Assembly: GCF_031846415.1 (NCBI RefSeq)
Contig: NZ_JAVRHT010000004.1
Coordinates: 1-64,000 of the forward strand
Origin: Rubrivirga litoralis
GTDB taxonomy: Bacteria; Bacteroidota; Rhodothermia; Rhodothermales; Rubricoccaceae
Length of the DNA: 64,000 bases
Direction of reading: 5' to 3'
Shown: one piece after another, positions 16,018 to 24,615 of the stretch
Numbering within the stretch: the stretch's first letter is position 1
Layout of the letters: every line of letters starts with the position of its first letter
Notes under the pieces: model-generated
The model's database searches: none
What the model was told of the DNA's origin: nothing
Seen by the model: only the letters and a program-made list of their open reading frames with translations
Program-made: the position numbers and the translations under genes

Positions 16018-16416
16018 TCAGGACGCTGGCGCCTCGGCGGCCTCGCGGAGCGGGGCAGGGAGGGCCGTCGACGCGCCCGTCTGCGTGTTGACCCAGACGA
16101 GCGTGCCCTCGCCCTCGGCGTACGTCGTGTCCTCGTCGCCCTCGACCGAGATGGCGTAGGTGAAGGGGAGTGACGACCGGCCGGGCGTGCCGAGCGTGGT
16201 CCGCACGACGGCCGTGGCCGGGTAGTGGATGGGGCGCCGGAACTGGAGCGAGACGGCGGCGAGGACGGGGCCGGCGTCGTCCCAGTCGCCCGCGCCGACG
16301 TCGGCGAGCATCTCGATCCGGGCCTGCTCGCAGAGCGTGAGGTAGGTCGCGTTGTTGAGGTGGCCGAGGGCGTCGAGGTCGCCCCAGCGGATGGGGATGC
16401 GGGTGGTGTGGGTCAC
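16018..16416 (-). CDS. Acyl-CoA thioesterase, 4HBT hotdog family
   Basis: The 132-residue single hotdog-domain protein begins THTTRIPIRWGDLDALGHLN with the family motif WGDLDALGHLNNATYLTLCE. The Asp is the usual catalytic residue of 4-hydroxybenzoyl-CoA thioesterase relatives, YbgC-like. These hydrolyse acyl-CoA thioesters in the cytoplasm. The start is probably the GTG at 16416; the longer open frame upstream has unrelated composition. It converges on arsR. The substrate is unknown. Confidence 0.82.
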   Translation of the reverse strand: MTHTTRIPIRWGDLDALGHLNNATYLTLCEQARIEMLADVGAGDWDDAGPVLAAVSLQFRRPIHYPATAVVRTTLGTPGRSSLPFTYAISVEGDEDTTYAEGEGTLVWVNTQTGASTALPAPLREAAEAPAS

Positions 16417-16833
16417 GAGCGAAGAGTCGGGAGGGAGAGCACGGCCCGCCCGTCGACCGGGTGCGGATCCGAAGGGTGGACCCGGAGAGCGGGGCGGGGC
16501 GTGCTGGCACCGGGCGCCCCGGCCCGAGTTCCCCACCGCTGCCCCTGGCCTTCCACCCCGCCCGTGTCTCCGACCTCATTCGCAAGGCGACCGCTCGCCG
16601 TCGTCTCCGGGCGCGGCCGGCTCGGAGCGGCCGGGGGCGTCCAGACCCAGGAGGCCGTCCGCGCCTCGCAGCCGATCGGGCACCGGGCGGTATCCCTACC
16701 AAGCCCCGAGCGTCGTGCCGGAGCCCCGGCTTTGCACGCTCGGCGTGGCGCCGCTGGACGCCGCCTGCTGAGCCGCCCCGCCCGCGCCGGCCGCCTCCCG
16801 CCCCGCCCCCGCCGAGGGCGGGGAGGTCGCTTT

Positions 16834-17139
16834 CTGTGGGCGGGGTGGCTCGGCGTGCTCCTCGCCGTCGCCGCGTGCGCCGAGCCCGCCCCGCCCACGC
16901 TCACCGTCCGCGGCGTCTACGTCGGGCCGCAGTTCGAGGGGCAGGCCGCGCTCGTCGACCACGAGACGATCCCGGGGCGGATGGACGCCATGCAAATGGG
17001 GATGCGCGTCGAGGAGCCGGGCGCCTTCGACGGGATCGCGCCGGGGACGCCGGTCCGCCTCACGCTCGACAGCGCTTCGCTCGCCATCGTCGCCGCCGAG
17101 TCGCTTCCGGCCGGGACGCCTCTCGACCTGGCCCCGTGA
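16834..17139 (+). CDS. CusF-like copper-binding lipoprotein
   Basis: About 100 residues. A short hydrophobic signal with lipobox (GVLLAVAAC) is followed by a compact domain: LTVRGVYVGPQFEGQAALVD, HETIPGRMDAMQMGMRV, and IAPGTPVRLTLDSASL. The pattern DHE-x-IPG-x-M-x-AM-x-M is typical of CusF_Ec/Sco-associated periplasmic proteins that bind Cu(I)/Ag(I) through Met and His. The start is unclear: candidates are CTG at 16834, used here, and GTG at 16855, and no ATG gives a full signal peptide. It lies between the thioesterase gene and the broken TonB receptor, within a metal-related block. Confidence 0.68.
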   Translation: MWAGWLGVLLAVAACAEPAPPTLTVRGVYVGPQFEGQAALVDHETIPGRMDAMQMGMRVEEPGAFDGIAPGTPVRLTLDSASLAIVAAESLPAGTPLDLAP

Positions 17140-17163
17140 GCGACGTCGGCGCGGGCGGGGCGG

Positions 17164-19432
17164 CTAGGGCAGCGTAAAGCGGACGCCGGCCCCAAAGTGC
17201 CGGCCCTCGATGGGGCCGTAGACGTAGGCCGTGTCGAACGTGGGGCTAAACCCGGGCACGCCCTCGTAGAACCCAATGAGGGGGCTCGACTGCTTGTAGT
17301 CGAACGCGTTCTCGATCGCGAGGTAGAGCTGGGCCATCCGCCCGCCAAACTGGAGGTCCTTCGTGAGCTGGAGGTTGTGGACGGTGTAGACCGGCGACTC
17401 GGTGTAGAGCGAGGCGCCCGTCGCCGCCTGGTAGGCGGCCGCGACGTCCGGGCCGTATTGGGGCAGCGCCATCGGCCCGTTCAGCCGCGCCGAGTAGTCG
17501 AGGACCACCCCGCCCGGGGCCTCCCACGTGACGCCGGCCGTGCCCTGGTAGTCGGGCGCGAACTCGAGCGGGCGCGTCTCGCCGTCCTGCTCCACGAACA
17601 CGTCGAGGACCGTCGCGCCGACGGTGTAGCGGAGGGCGCGGCCCAGCGACCCCTAGACCTGGAGCGCGACGCCGCGCGTGGTCGCGCCGCCGTCGAGGTT
17701 GGCGTAGCGGATCTCGCCCGGGACCGAGTAGTCGGGCTCGATCTTGTTCGAGAACCGGGTTCAGAAGGCGTCGATGTCGACCGTCACGGGCGACGTTGCG
17801 CCCAAGATCTGCTGGAGGCTCCCGGTCACGCTCACGCTCCGCTCCGGCTCCAGGTCCTCCAGGATGAGCGTGGCCCGGCCGCCGGTGTACGCCGCGTGGT
17901 CCTCGGTGAACAGGTTGACGACGCGGAAGCCGGTGCCCACGTTGAGCCGGGCCGTCGTGGCCTCGGCCGGCCGCCACTTGACCGCAGCCCGCGGCGACGG
18001 GATGACGCCGTAGCCCGGCTGAACATCGGCGCGGAGGCCGCCGAGCAGGGGGAGTCTTTCGTTTACGCGCCAGTCGTCTTGGACGAACACGCCCGGCACG
18101 ACGCGCGTGTCGGGGCGGTTCTCGACGAGCGCGCCGGCGTCGTCGTAGACGCCGGTCGCGGCCGAGCCGTCGTCGTAGCGGATGGCGCGGAGGGCGGCGC
18201 CGGCGAGCAGGTTGTGGCCGTCGAGCGCGGTCCCCTCCGTCGGCGGCGTCCAGACGACCTGGCCGAACCCGTCGGCCTGGGTCGCGGCGTAGGGCACGTC
18301 GCCGTAGTACGAGTCCTGGTCGTGGAGCGCGCCGGAGGCCCGGACCGTGAGGTCGGGGCGGGGCGTCCACGTCCCGATGAGCTCGGCGCGGCGCGTGTAG
18401 ATGGACTCGCCGTAGACCCGGTCCGAGCCGCGCAGGCCGCCGACGTCGTCGAGGAACGGCTCGAAGCCGGCCGCGCGGTCCTCGACGTACGCCTTGGCGA
18501 CGAGGCTCGCCCGCTCGAACCCCTGCGTGTCCTGGCGCGTGGCCTTGCCGAAGAGGGCGAGCCGCGTCTCGAACGGGCGGTCGGAAAAGCCGTCGCCGTT
18601 GTTGTCGTGGTAGTCGGCGACGTGGAAGAGCGTGCCGCTCACGAGCGCGCTCGTGCGGCCCCGGAGCGGGACGGCCGCGAACTCGGCGGCCATCTCGGCG
18701 TGCGTCGTCGAGAACACGTTCGTCGAGAGCCGGGGCGCCGTCGACGGATCCTTGGTGATGATGTTGATGACGCCGCCGAGCGCCTCGGACCCGTAGAGCG
18801 TCGACATCGGCCCCTTGACGACCTCGACCTGCTTGATGAGCATGGGCGAGATCCCGTTGAGGCCGTAGACCGTCGCCAGGCTGGACATGACCGGCATGCC
18901 GTCGATGAGCACGGCCGTGTTCGGCCCGTCGATCCCGTTGATGCGGATGTTGTTCGTGTAGCACACGCCGCAGTCGATCTGCTGGTAGAGCCCGTTCACG
19001 CGCTCGACGGCGTCCATGACGTTGGCCGACGGCGTGGTCTCGAGGAACCGGGCGGGCACGACCTCGACCTTGACCGGCGAGTCGCGGACGGCCATCTGCT
19101 CGAGCGTGCCCGTGACCACGACGGCGCCGGCCTCGTACGTCGCCGCGTCGAGGTCGACGTCGAGGCGGATCGTCTCGCCCGCTCCGGCCGTCACCCTGCG
19201 CTGGACCGGCGCGTAGCCGACGGCCGAGACCGAGACGGTGAACGTGCCCGGGCCGGGGAGCCGGAGCCGGAACCGGCCGTCGGCGTCGGCGGCCGCCCCG
19301 CCCGCCGACGAGGCGGACGGTCGCGAGCGGGACCGAGGCGCTGCCCGACGTGACGCTCCCCTCGACCGTCTGCGCCGCGGCCGAGGAGCACAGGAGGGCG
19401 ACGAGGGCGAGGCCGTAGAAGACACGGGGCAT
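17164..19432 (-). pseudogene. TonB-dependent outer-membrane receptor, disrupted
   Basis: It starts with a clear signal peptide (MPRVFYGLALVALLCSSAAA), then a carboxypeptidase-like beta domain (GTFTVSVSAVGYAPVQRR), a plug domain (CGVCYTNNIRINGIDGPNTA, VEVVKGPMSTLYGSEALGGV) and a long beta-barrel to a C-terminal GVRFTLP. Three lesions are visible. A frameshift near 19300 lies exactly at a GGGCGGGGCGG copy. An in-frame TGA at 17761 stands where DAF-W-TRF is expected. An in-frame TAG at 17653 stands in ALQV-Q-GSL. Both stops are one transition from a sense codon. It follows the thioredoxin gene and lies below DtxR-type boxes, so the ancestral role was probably metal-complex import. Confidence 0.8.
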
Positions 19433-19497
19433 GGGCGGGGCGGAAAAGCGGAAGCAGGAGAGCAAGGCGGGCCGGCGGCCGGCGGGCGGACGCGGCT

Positions 19498-19875
19498 TCA
19501 CCGCCTCGCCTCGTCGGCGGGCGGGGCGGGCGCCGTCGCGGCGAGCACGGCGTCGAGGATGGGGAGCAGGCCGCTGGGCGACAAGGACCCGGACTGGCGG
19601 CCGAGGACGGTCCCGTCGGGGGCGAGGAGCACGAGCGTCGGCGCGGCCTCGGCGCCGTAGTGCGCCGCCCACTCGGCCTCGCTCAGCCGCCACGGCCCGA
19701 CGCGGTGCGCCCGGTCGCGGTCGTCGACCGTGAGACGCGCGCGGGCAAAGCGCCGCAGCCGGTCCTGTACGGCGGGGTCCGCGAACGTCTCGCGTTCGAG
19801 CCGCCGGCACGGCCCGCACCACGCGGCCTGCACGTAGACGAGGGCGGGGCGGCTCTCGGCCTCGGCTGCTTCCAA
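19498..19875 (-). CDS. Thioredoxin-like protein, start uncertain
   Basis: At least 125 residues with a thioredoxin fold: ALVYVQAAWCGPCRRLERET carries the redox WCGPC, and AAPTLVLLAPDGTVLG has the cis-Pro region. Such small thioredoxins often accompany TonB receptors and work in the periplasm. The listed start is a TTG. In the same frame upstream, codons for ISCLAAPPALAQVEW look like the end of a signal peptide. However, no ATG, GTG or TTG precedes them before a TAG at the DtxR-type box, so the 5' end may be damaged or use an unusual codon. A GGGCGGGGCGG copy lies within that segment. It is probably co-transcribed with the TonB gene. Confidence 0.72.
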   Translation of the reverse strand: MEAAEAESRPALVYVQAAWCGPCRRLERETFADPAVQDRLRRFARARLTVDDRDRAHRVGPWRLSEAEWAAHYGAEAAPTLVLLAPDGTVLGRQSGSLSPSGLLPILDAVLAATAPAPPADEARR

Positions 19876-19939
19876 GGCCGCGGGAAGCGGCGCCCACTCG
19901 ACCTGCGCGAGGGCGGGCGGGGCGGCGAGGCAGGAGATA

Positions 19940-19956
19940 TTTAGGCTAACCTAAAA
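19940..19956. promoter_or_regulatory. DtxR/MntR-type operator box 1
   Basis: TTTAGGCTAACCTAAAA is an imperfect palindrome very similar to the iron box TTAGGTTAGSCTAACCTAA of DtxR/IdeR regulators. It lies between the minus-strand thioredoxin-TonB genes and the plus-strand DtxR-family gene. It is conspicuously AT-rich against this background. Confidence 0.8.
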
Positions 19957-19967
19957 CAACAATCTAG

Positions 19968-19984
19968 TTTTGGCAAGCCTAAAA
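19968..19984. promoter_or_regulatory. DtxR/MntR-type operator box 2
   Basis: TTTTGGCAAGCCTAAAA is a second imperfect palindrome with the same half-site (CCTAAAA), starting 28 bp after box 1. Paired boxes in the divergent promoter would let one regulator control both directions. Confidence 0.75.
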
Positions 19985-20063
19985 TCTTCACCGCCCCGCC
20001 CCGCACCCGCACCGACCTTCCCGCGTTGACCCCGGGCCGCCCCGCCCTCTGGCCCCCGCTCCC

Positions 20064-20738
20064 ATGTCGCACACGCCCGCCGTCGAGGACTACCTCAAGT
20101 CGGTCTACGACCTCGGCCGCTCGGGCGAGGCGGCCACGACGAGCGCCCTGGCCGACCGGCTCGGCGTGTCGCCGGCGTCGGTGACGGGGATGCTGAAAAA
20201 GCTGGCGGCCTCGGGCCTCGTAGCCCACGAGAAGTACCAGGGCGCGCGGCTGACCGAGGCGGGGCGGCTCGTGGCCGTCGAGACGATCCGCCACCACCGG
20301 CTCGTCGAGACCTACCTCCACCAGGCGCTGGGCGTCCCGTGGGACCGGCTCCACGACGAGGCCGAGGCGTGGGAGCACGTGCTCTCCGAGGACCTCGAAG
20401 AGCGGATGGACGCCGCGCTCGGGCACCCGACGCACGACCCGCACGGGGCGCCGATCCCCTCGCCCGACCTCGTGCTCTCGGAGCGCGACCTGCTCCCGCT
20501 CGCGCGCCTCGAGCCCGGGCAGGCGGCGACCGTCGCGCGCGTGAGCGACCACGACGCCGACCTGCTCCGCGCCGTGGGCGGGGCGGGCCTCTACCCCGGC
20601 ACCCGGTTCCGCCTGGACGCCGTCGGCGACGACGGGGCCGTCGTGCTCCACCTGCTCTCGGGCGACCGCGCCGGCGAGACCGTCTCGCTGGGCGCCGCCG
20701 CCCCGCCCTTCCTCTTCCTCGACGACGTGGGCGAGTAG
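20064..20738 (+). CDS. DtxR-family metal-dependent repressor
   Basis: The 224-residue protein has an N-terminal winged helix (VEDYLKSVYDLGRSG, LADRLGVSPASVTGMLKKL), the metal/dimerisation domain (RHHRLVETYLHQALGVPWDR, then HDEAEAWEHVLSEDLEERMD), and a C-terminal SH3/FeoA-like domain. This is the IdeR/MntR layout with the third domain present. Metal-bound protein represses iron- or manganese-uptake genes. Two matching palindromes lie 80-125 bp upstream of the ATG, implying autoregulation and control of the divergent thioredoxin-TonB genes. It is followed by a ZIP transporter gene after 75 bp. The metal (Fe or Mn) cannot be told from sequence alone. Confidence 0.9.
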   Translation: MSHTPAVEDYLKSVYDLGRSGEAATTSALADRLGVSPASVTGMLKKLAASGLVAHEKYQGARLTEAGRLVAVETIRHHRLVETYLHQALGVPWDRLHDEAEAWEHVLSEDLEERMDAALGHPTHDPHGAPIPSPDLVLSERDLLPLARLEPGQAATVARVSDHDADLLRAVGGAGLYPGTRFRLDAVGDDGAVVLHLLSGDRAGETVSLGAAAPPFLFLDDVGE

Positions 20739-20813
20739 CAGGCGACGGGCGGGGAGACCGCCCCGCCCGAGCCAACGAGGCGTCGTTGGCCCCCCCACTC
20801 CTATCTCCTCTCA

Positions 20814-21635
20814 ATGGATACTGCTTACGACCTCGTCCGCGACCTCCCGCCGTGGCAGCAGGCGCTCTACGGCGGCCTGTTCACCTGGGGCATGACGGCG
20901 GCCGGCGCCGCCCTCGTGTTCGTCACGCGGACGGTGAACCGGGCGCTCCTGGCCGGGATGCTCGGGTTCGCCGCCGGCGTGATGACGGCGGCCAGCTTCT
21001 GGAGCCTGCTCGCGCCCGCCATCGACATGGCCGAGGCGCAGGGGATGATCCCGTGGGTCCCGGCCGTCGTCGGGTTCCTCGCGGGCGGGGCGGTGCTCCG
21101 GCTCGCTGACGCCGTGCTCCCGCACCTCCACGGCATGCGCGGCGAGACCGAAGGGGTCCCGAGCACGTGGCGCCGCTCGACGCTCCTCGTCACGGCCATC
21201 ACGCTCCACAACGTGCCCGAGGGGCTGGCCGTCGGCGTCGCGTTCGGGGCGGCGGCGGCGGGCATCGATGGGGGCGCCACGCTCGCCGGGGCCGTCGCGC
21301 TGGCGATCGGGATCGGGCTCCAGAACTTCCCCGAGGGCGTCGCCGTCTCGATGCCGCTCCGGGGCGACGGGATGGGCCGCGGTCGGGCGTTCTGGTACGG
21401 CCAGCTCTCGGGCGTCGTCGAGCCGGTGTCAGCGGTCCTGGGCGCGCTCGCGGTCCTGGCCGTCCGCCCGCTGCTTCCCTACGCGCTCGCGTTCGCGGCC
21501 GGCGCCATGATCTTCGTCGTCATCGAGGAGCTGGTCCCCGAGAGCCAGGCGGAGGAGCGCTATGGCGACCTCGCGACGATGGCGGCCCTCGGCGGCTTCG
21601 CCGTCATGATGACGCTCGACGTGGCGCTCGGCTGA
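20814..21635 (+). CDS. ZIP-family divalent metal transporter
   Basis: The 273-residue membrane protein has about eight hydrophobic segments and the two ZIP signature helices: TLLVTAITLHNVPEGLAVGV and GIGLQNFPEGVAVSMPLRGD. The third motif is FVVIEELVPES. The His/Asn/Glu residues form the binuclear metal site of ZupT/GufA-like carriers, which import Zn, Fe or Mn. The loop after the third helix (VLPHLHGMRGETEG) carries two histidines. It sits directly after the DtxR-family regulator in the same direction, so it is likely under that control. Confidence 0.9.
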   Translation: MDTAYDLVRDLPPWQQALYGGLFTWGMTAAGAALVFVTRTVNRALLAGMLGFAAGVMTAASFWSLLAPAIDMAEAQGMIPWVPAVVGFLAGGAVLRLADAVLPHLHGMRGETEGVPSTWRRSTLLVTAITLHNVPEGLAVGVAFGAAAAGIDGGATLAGAVALAIGIGLQNFPEGVAVSMPLRGDGMGRGRAFWYGQLSGVVEPVSAVLGALAVLAVRPLLPYALAFAAGAMIFVVIEELVPESQAEERYGDLATMAALGGFAVMMTLDVALG

Positions 21636-21806
21636 CCGTGCAAGGGTGAGGTGGAGGCGGCCGCCCCGCGACGCTGGTCGGAACCACCCCACTCGGTGTC
21701 AGCCCTCCGCCGAGAGGACGCAGGGGCGGGGCGGCAGGCCGCTCACGCCCGTCGACCCGGTGCGGAGACGTCCGCCCCGCCCACAGCGCGCGGGCGGGGC
21801 GGCGCC

Positions 21807-24335
21807 CTACCGCCGGGCCTCGCCCAGCCGGCGCCGGAACGACACGGCGAACCCCAACCCGAGGAGCCCCGTCCCGATCCAGAGCAGCGAGATGAACGGC
21901 TTCTCGTACGCCTGCACCACGACCCACTCCTCAGTCGCCAGGTGCGCGCCGTCGAACATGAGCCGGATCGAGCCGTCGTCGACCTGCATGCCCACGAAGG
22001 CGACGCCGAGCCCCCAGTCGGTCGCCCGGTTCTGGACGTACTCCTGCATGCCGTCCGTCGTGATGACGTAGACCGGGAAGAGCGCGCGCGTCTCGCCCGT
22101 CGTCTCGTTGGTCACGTCGAGGCGGACGGCGACGGCGAGGTCGACCGCGTCGCGGTCGAGCCCGGCCGCGTCGGCGTCCACGTCGAGCTCGTAGTTCGTA
22201 AACCGAACCGTGTAGGCGTGCTCGTTGCCCGCGGTCGCCAGGCGGACCGAGTCGCCGGGCGCCAGCGTCGCCGTGGTCTCGCCCTCGGGCTGCTCGTTCA
22301 TGGCCGACGGGAAGACGGCCACGTAGAGGTCGCGCGTGAACCCCTCACGGACGTCAGGGTGCTGGATCCACTGGTCGCGGCCGTCCTTGTAGACCACGTT
22401 CCGTGTCTGGAACGCGCGCCCCTGGCGGTCCACGACGTCCATGAGGTAGACCGGGCGGCCGTCCTCGTTCACGTCCTGGCCGGTGTACGTCCAGCGGTAG
22501 CCGTCGGCCGCGACCGTCCGCCCGAGCGGGACGACGACGTTCTCGCGGCTGCCCTGGATGTCGGTCCCGGCGCCGTCCGAGATCGGGTCGTTAAAGACCG
22601 ACGAGGCAAAGATGCCGAGGAGCAGCACGGCGAACCCGACGTGCGAGAGCGAGCCGCCGACCATCTTCGCGTTGCCGCGCCCGACCCGGAGCATGACCGA
22701 GAGGTTGCCCCAGAGCATGAAGAAGGCCGAGAACAGCAAGAGGAGCAGCAGGATGCTCGTCCCGTGCGTCGCGAAAAAGTCTCCCACCCCGCCCGGCAGG
22801 AGCCCGGCCTCGGCCGACGCCACGCGCGGGGCCTCGACGCCCAGCCCAGGGCCGAGGTCGACCGTCTCCTGGACGAACGGGGTCGCGATGATGACGGCGA
22901 CGGTGCAGGCGACGGTCGCGAGGACCGGGCGGACGAGCACGCGGTTGGCGTCCTCGACCGTCATCTTGCGCCACCAGAACAGCTGGCCCATCCCGGCCAG
23001 GAACGCCACGCCGACGGCGAGCGGGAGCGTCCACGTGTTGTAGAACGCGACGGGGACCGCGCTCGGGTTGTCGCGGAAGAGCCGGCCCAGGATCGGCGCG
23101 CTCGTGCCCAACGCGATCACCCCGCCCGCGACGGCCAGGAGCAGGGCGCCCGTGAACACGAGCGACTCGCGGCTGAGCGCCGCGGGCGGGGTGGCCGGCG
23201 CGGGCAGGTCGCGCCAGCGCCACACGAGGAGCCCGAACCCGAGCGCCCCGATCGTCCCGATCCAGAGGAGGAGCTGGTTGTAGAGCCCGAGGTCGACGAA
23301 GCTGTGGACGCTCACGTCGCCCAGGATGCCGCTCCGCGTGAGGAACGTGGAGTAGATGCAGAGCTGGAAGGCGAGGACCGTCAGCCAGAGGGCCGCCTTG
23401 TGGCCGCCGGCCGTCTTTTTCTGCACGACCATCGCGTGCAGCCCGGCGACGGCGAACAGCCACGGCACGAACGACGAGTTCTCGACGGGGTCCCACGCCC
23501 ACCAGCCCCCGAACGAGAGCGTCTCGTAGGCCCACCACCCGCCCATCATGATGGCGACCCCGAGCACGCCCGACCCGGCGAGCGCCCACGGCAGGGCGGG
23601 GCGGACCCACTGCGTGTACCGCCGCCGCCACAGGCCGGCGACCGCGAACGCGAACGGGACCATGAGCAGCGTGAACCCGACGAACACCATCGGCGGGTGG
23701 ATCGTCATCCACGGGTTCTGGAGCAGGTCGTTCAGGCCCTGCCCGTCGGCCGGGACGAAGCCGGCGACCTGGAGCATGGGGGCGTCGGGGAACCGCTCGG
23801 CGAGCGGCTGGAACAGGTTGGCGCCGATCGTGACGGGGCCGAGCTTGAGCCCGACGATCATCGACAGCACGAACGCCTGGCACAGCGCGACCACGGCCAG
23901 GACGGGGCCGGCGAAGAGCCGCCGCGCCTCGGCGGCCGCCCCGCCCGCCTGCGGTCCGACCGTCTCCGCCCCGCCCGCGGCGCGCGTGGACCACCGGATG
24001 AGGAGTCCGCCGACGACGGTCGTCATGATCCCCCAGAGCAGGAGCGACCCCTCCTGGCCGGCCCAGAACGCCGAGAACTTGTACCGGAACGGCATCGCCG
24101 TCGACGTCTGCTGGTAGACGTAGGCGAGGTCGAAGTGGTAGCCGAAGAGGCCCGTCCACAGCATGGCCGAGGCCACGGCGACGCCCCCGGCCATGGCCGC
24201 CCAGCTCCACCGCCCGACGCGCGCCCACGAGGCCGAGTCCGCGCGGTCGCGCGACGAGAGGGCAAAGCTGACGAGCGCGGCCAGCGAGGCGACAAACGCG
24301 ACGACGAGGGCGACGTGCCCGATAGGTCCGACCAT
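21807..24335 (-). CDS. ccmF: Cytochrome c maturation heme lyase, CcmF type
   Basis: The 842-residue polytopic membrane protein has the WWD heme-handling motif (SFGGWWAWDPVENSSFVPWL) and conserved periplasmic histidines such as NPWMTIHPPMVFVG. It also has LLWGIMTTVVGGLLIRWSTR, ALGTSAPILGRLFRDNPSAV, and a large C-terminal soluble domain. CcmF attaches heme to apocytochrome c in system I, with CcmH. No other ccm gene is in the window. At this length it is somewhat longer than E. coli CcmF. The start ATG lies about 27 bp below a CGTAGTTTC promoter element. Confidence 0.9.
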   Translation of the reverse strand: MVGPIGHVALVVAFVASLAALVSFALSSRDRADSASWARVGRWSWAAMAGGVAVASAMLWTGLFGYHFDLAYVYQQTSTAMPFRYKFSAFWAGQEGSLLLWGIMTTVVGGLLIRWSTRAAGGAETVGPQAGGAAAEARRLFAGPVLAVVALCQAFVLSMIVGLKLGPVTIGANLFQPLAERFPDAPMLQVAGFVPADGQGLNDLLQNPWMTIHPPMVFVGFTLLMVPFAFAVAGLWRRRYTQWVRPALPWALAGSGVLGVAIMMGGWWAYETLSFGGWWAWDPVENSSFVPWLFAVAGLHAMVVQKKTAGGHKAALWLTVLAFQLCIYSTFLTRSGILGDVSVHSFVDLGLYNQLLLWIGTIGALGFGLLVWRWRDLPAPATPPAALSRESLVFTGALLLAVAGGVIALGTSAPILGRLFRDNPSAVPVAFYNTWTLPLAVGVAFLAGMGQLFWWRKMTVEDANRVLVRPVLATVACTVAVIIATPFVQETVDLGPGLGVEAPRVASAEAGLLPGGVGDFFATHGTSILLLLLLFSAFFMLWGNLSVMLRVGRGNAKMVGGSLSHVGFAVLLLGIFASSVFNDPISDGAGTDIQGSRENVVVPLGRTVAADGYRWTYTGQDVNEDGRPVYLMDVVDRQGRAFQTRNVVYKDGRDQWIQHPDVREGFTRDLYVAVFPSAMNEQPEGETTATLAPGDSVRLATAGNEHAYTVRFTNYELDVDADAAGLDRDAVDLAVAVRLDVTNETTGETRALFPVYVITTDGMQEYVQNRATDWGLGVAFVGMQVDDGSIRLMFDGAHLATEEWVVVQAYEKPFISLLWIGTGLLGLGFAVSFRRRLGEARR

Positions 24336-24361
24336 GTCTAGGCGGGGGTTCGGCGGGGCTT

Positions 24362-24370
24362 GAAACTACG
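24362..24370 (-). promoter_or_regulatory. Candidate -10 element for ccmF
   Basis: On the minus strand this reads CGTAGTTTC, identical in its core to elements before mreD and the VKOR fusion gene. It resembles the Bacteroidota -7 element. Confidence 0.5.
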
Positions 24371-24604
24371 CGGCCACCCCGCCCGGTCGTGTGCGCCGGA
24401 CGTGGATTGACGGGGTGGGACGGCGCGTTTTCTGGGGACGGGCGGGGTGGTGCCGGACGGGCGGGGCGGCGCCCGCGCGTCCGCCGTGATGCCCGTCCCA
24501 CCCGCGCGTGCCTGCCACCGCCCCGCCCGCGCTGCTCGGCGGGCGGGGTGGCCGGACCCTACCGCCTCTTGGAGGTTGTTTGGGACTGTACAGCATTCTC
24601 CTCC

Positions 24605-24615
24605 CCCCAGCGGGG
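24605..24615. repeat. Target-site duplication, left (CCCCAGCGGGG)
   Basis: The 11-bp CCCCAGCGGGG directly precedes the left end of the ISAs1-family element and is repeated exactly at its right end (25748-25758). Confidence 0.8.

Noticed and set aside
21651..24341. 896-residue plus-strand open frame antisense to ccmF
   Set aside because: Arg/Asp/Pro-rich with no recognisable domain. The CcmF frame on the other strand has clear motifs.
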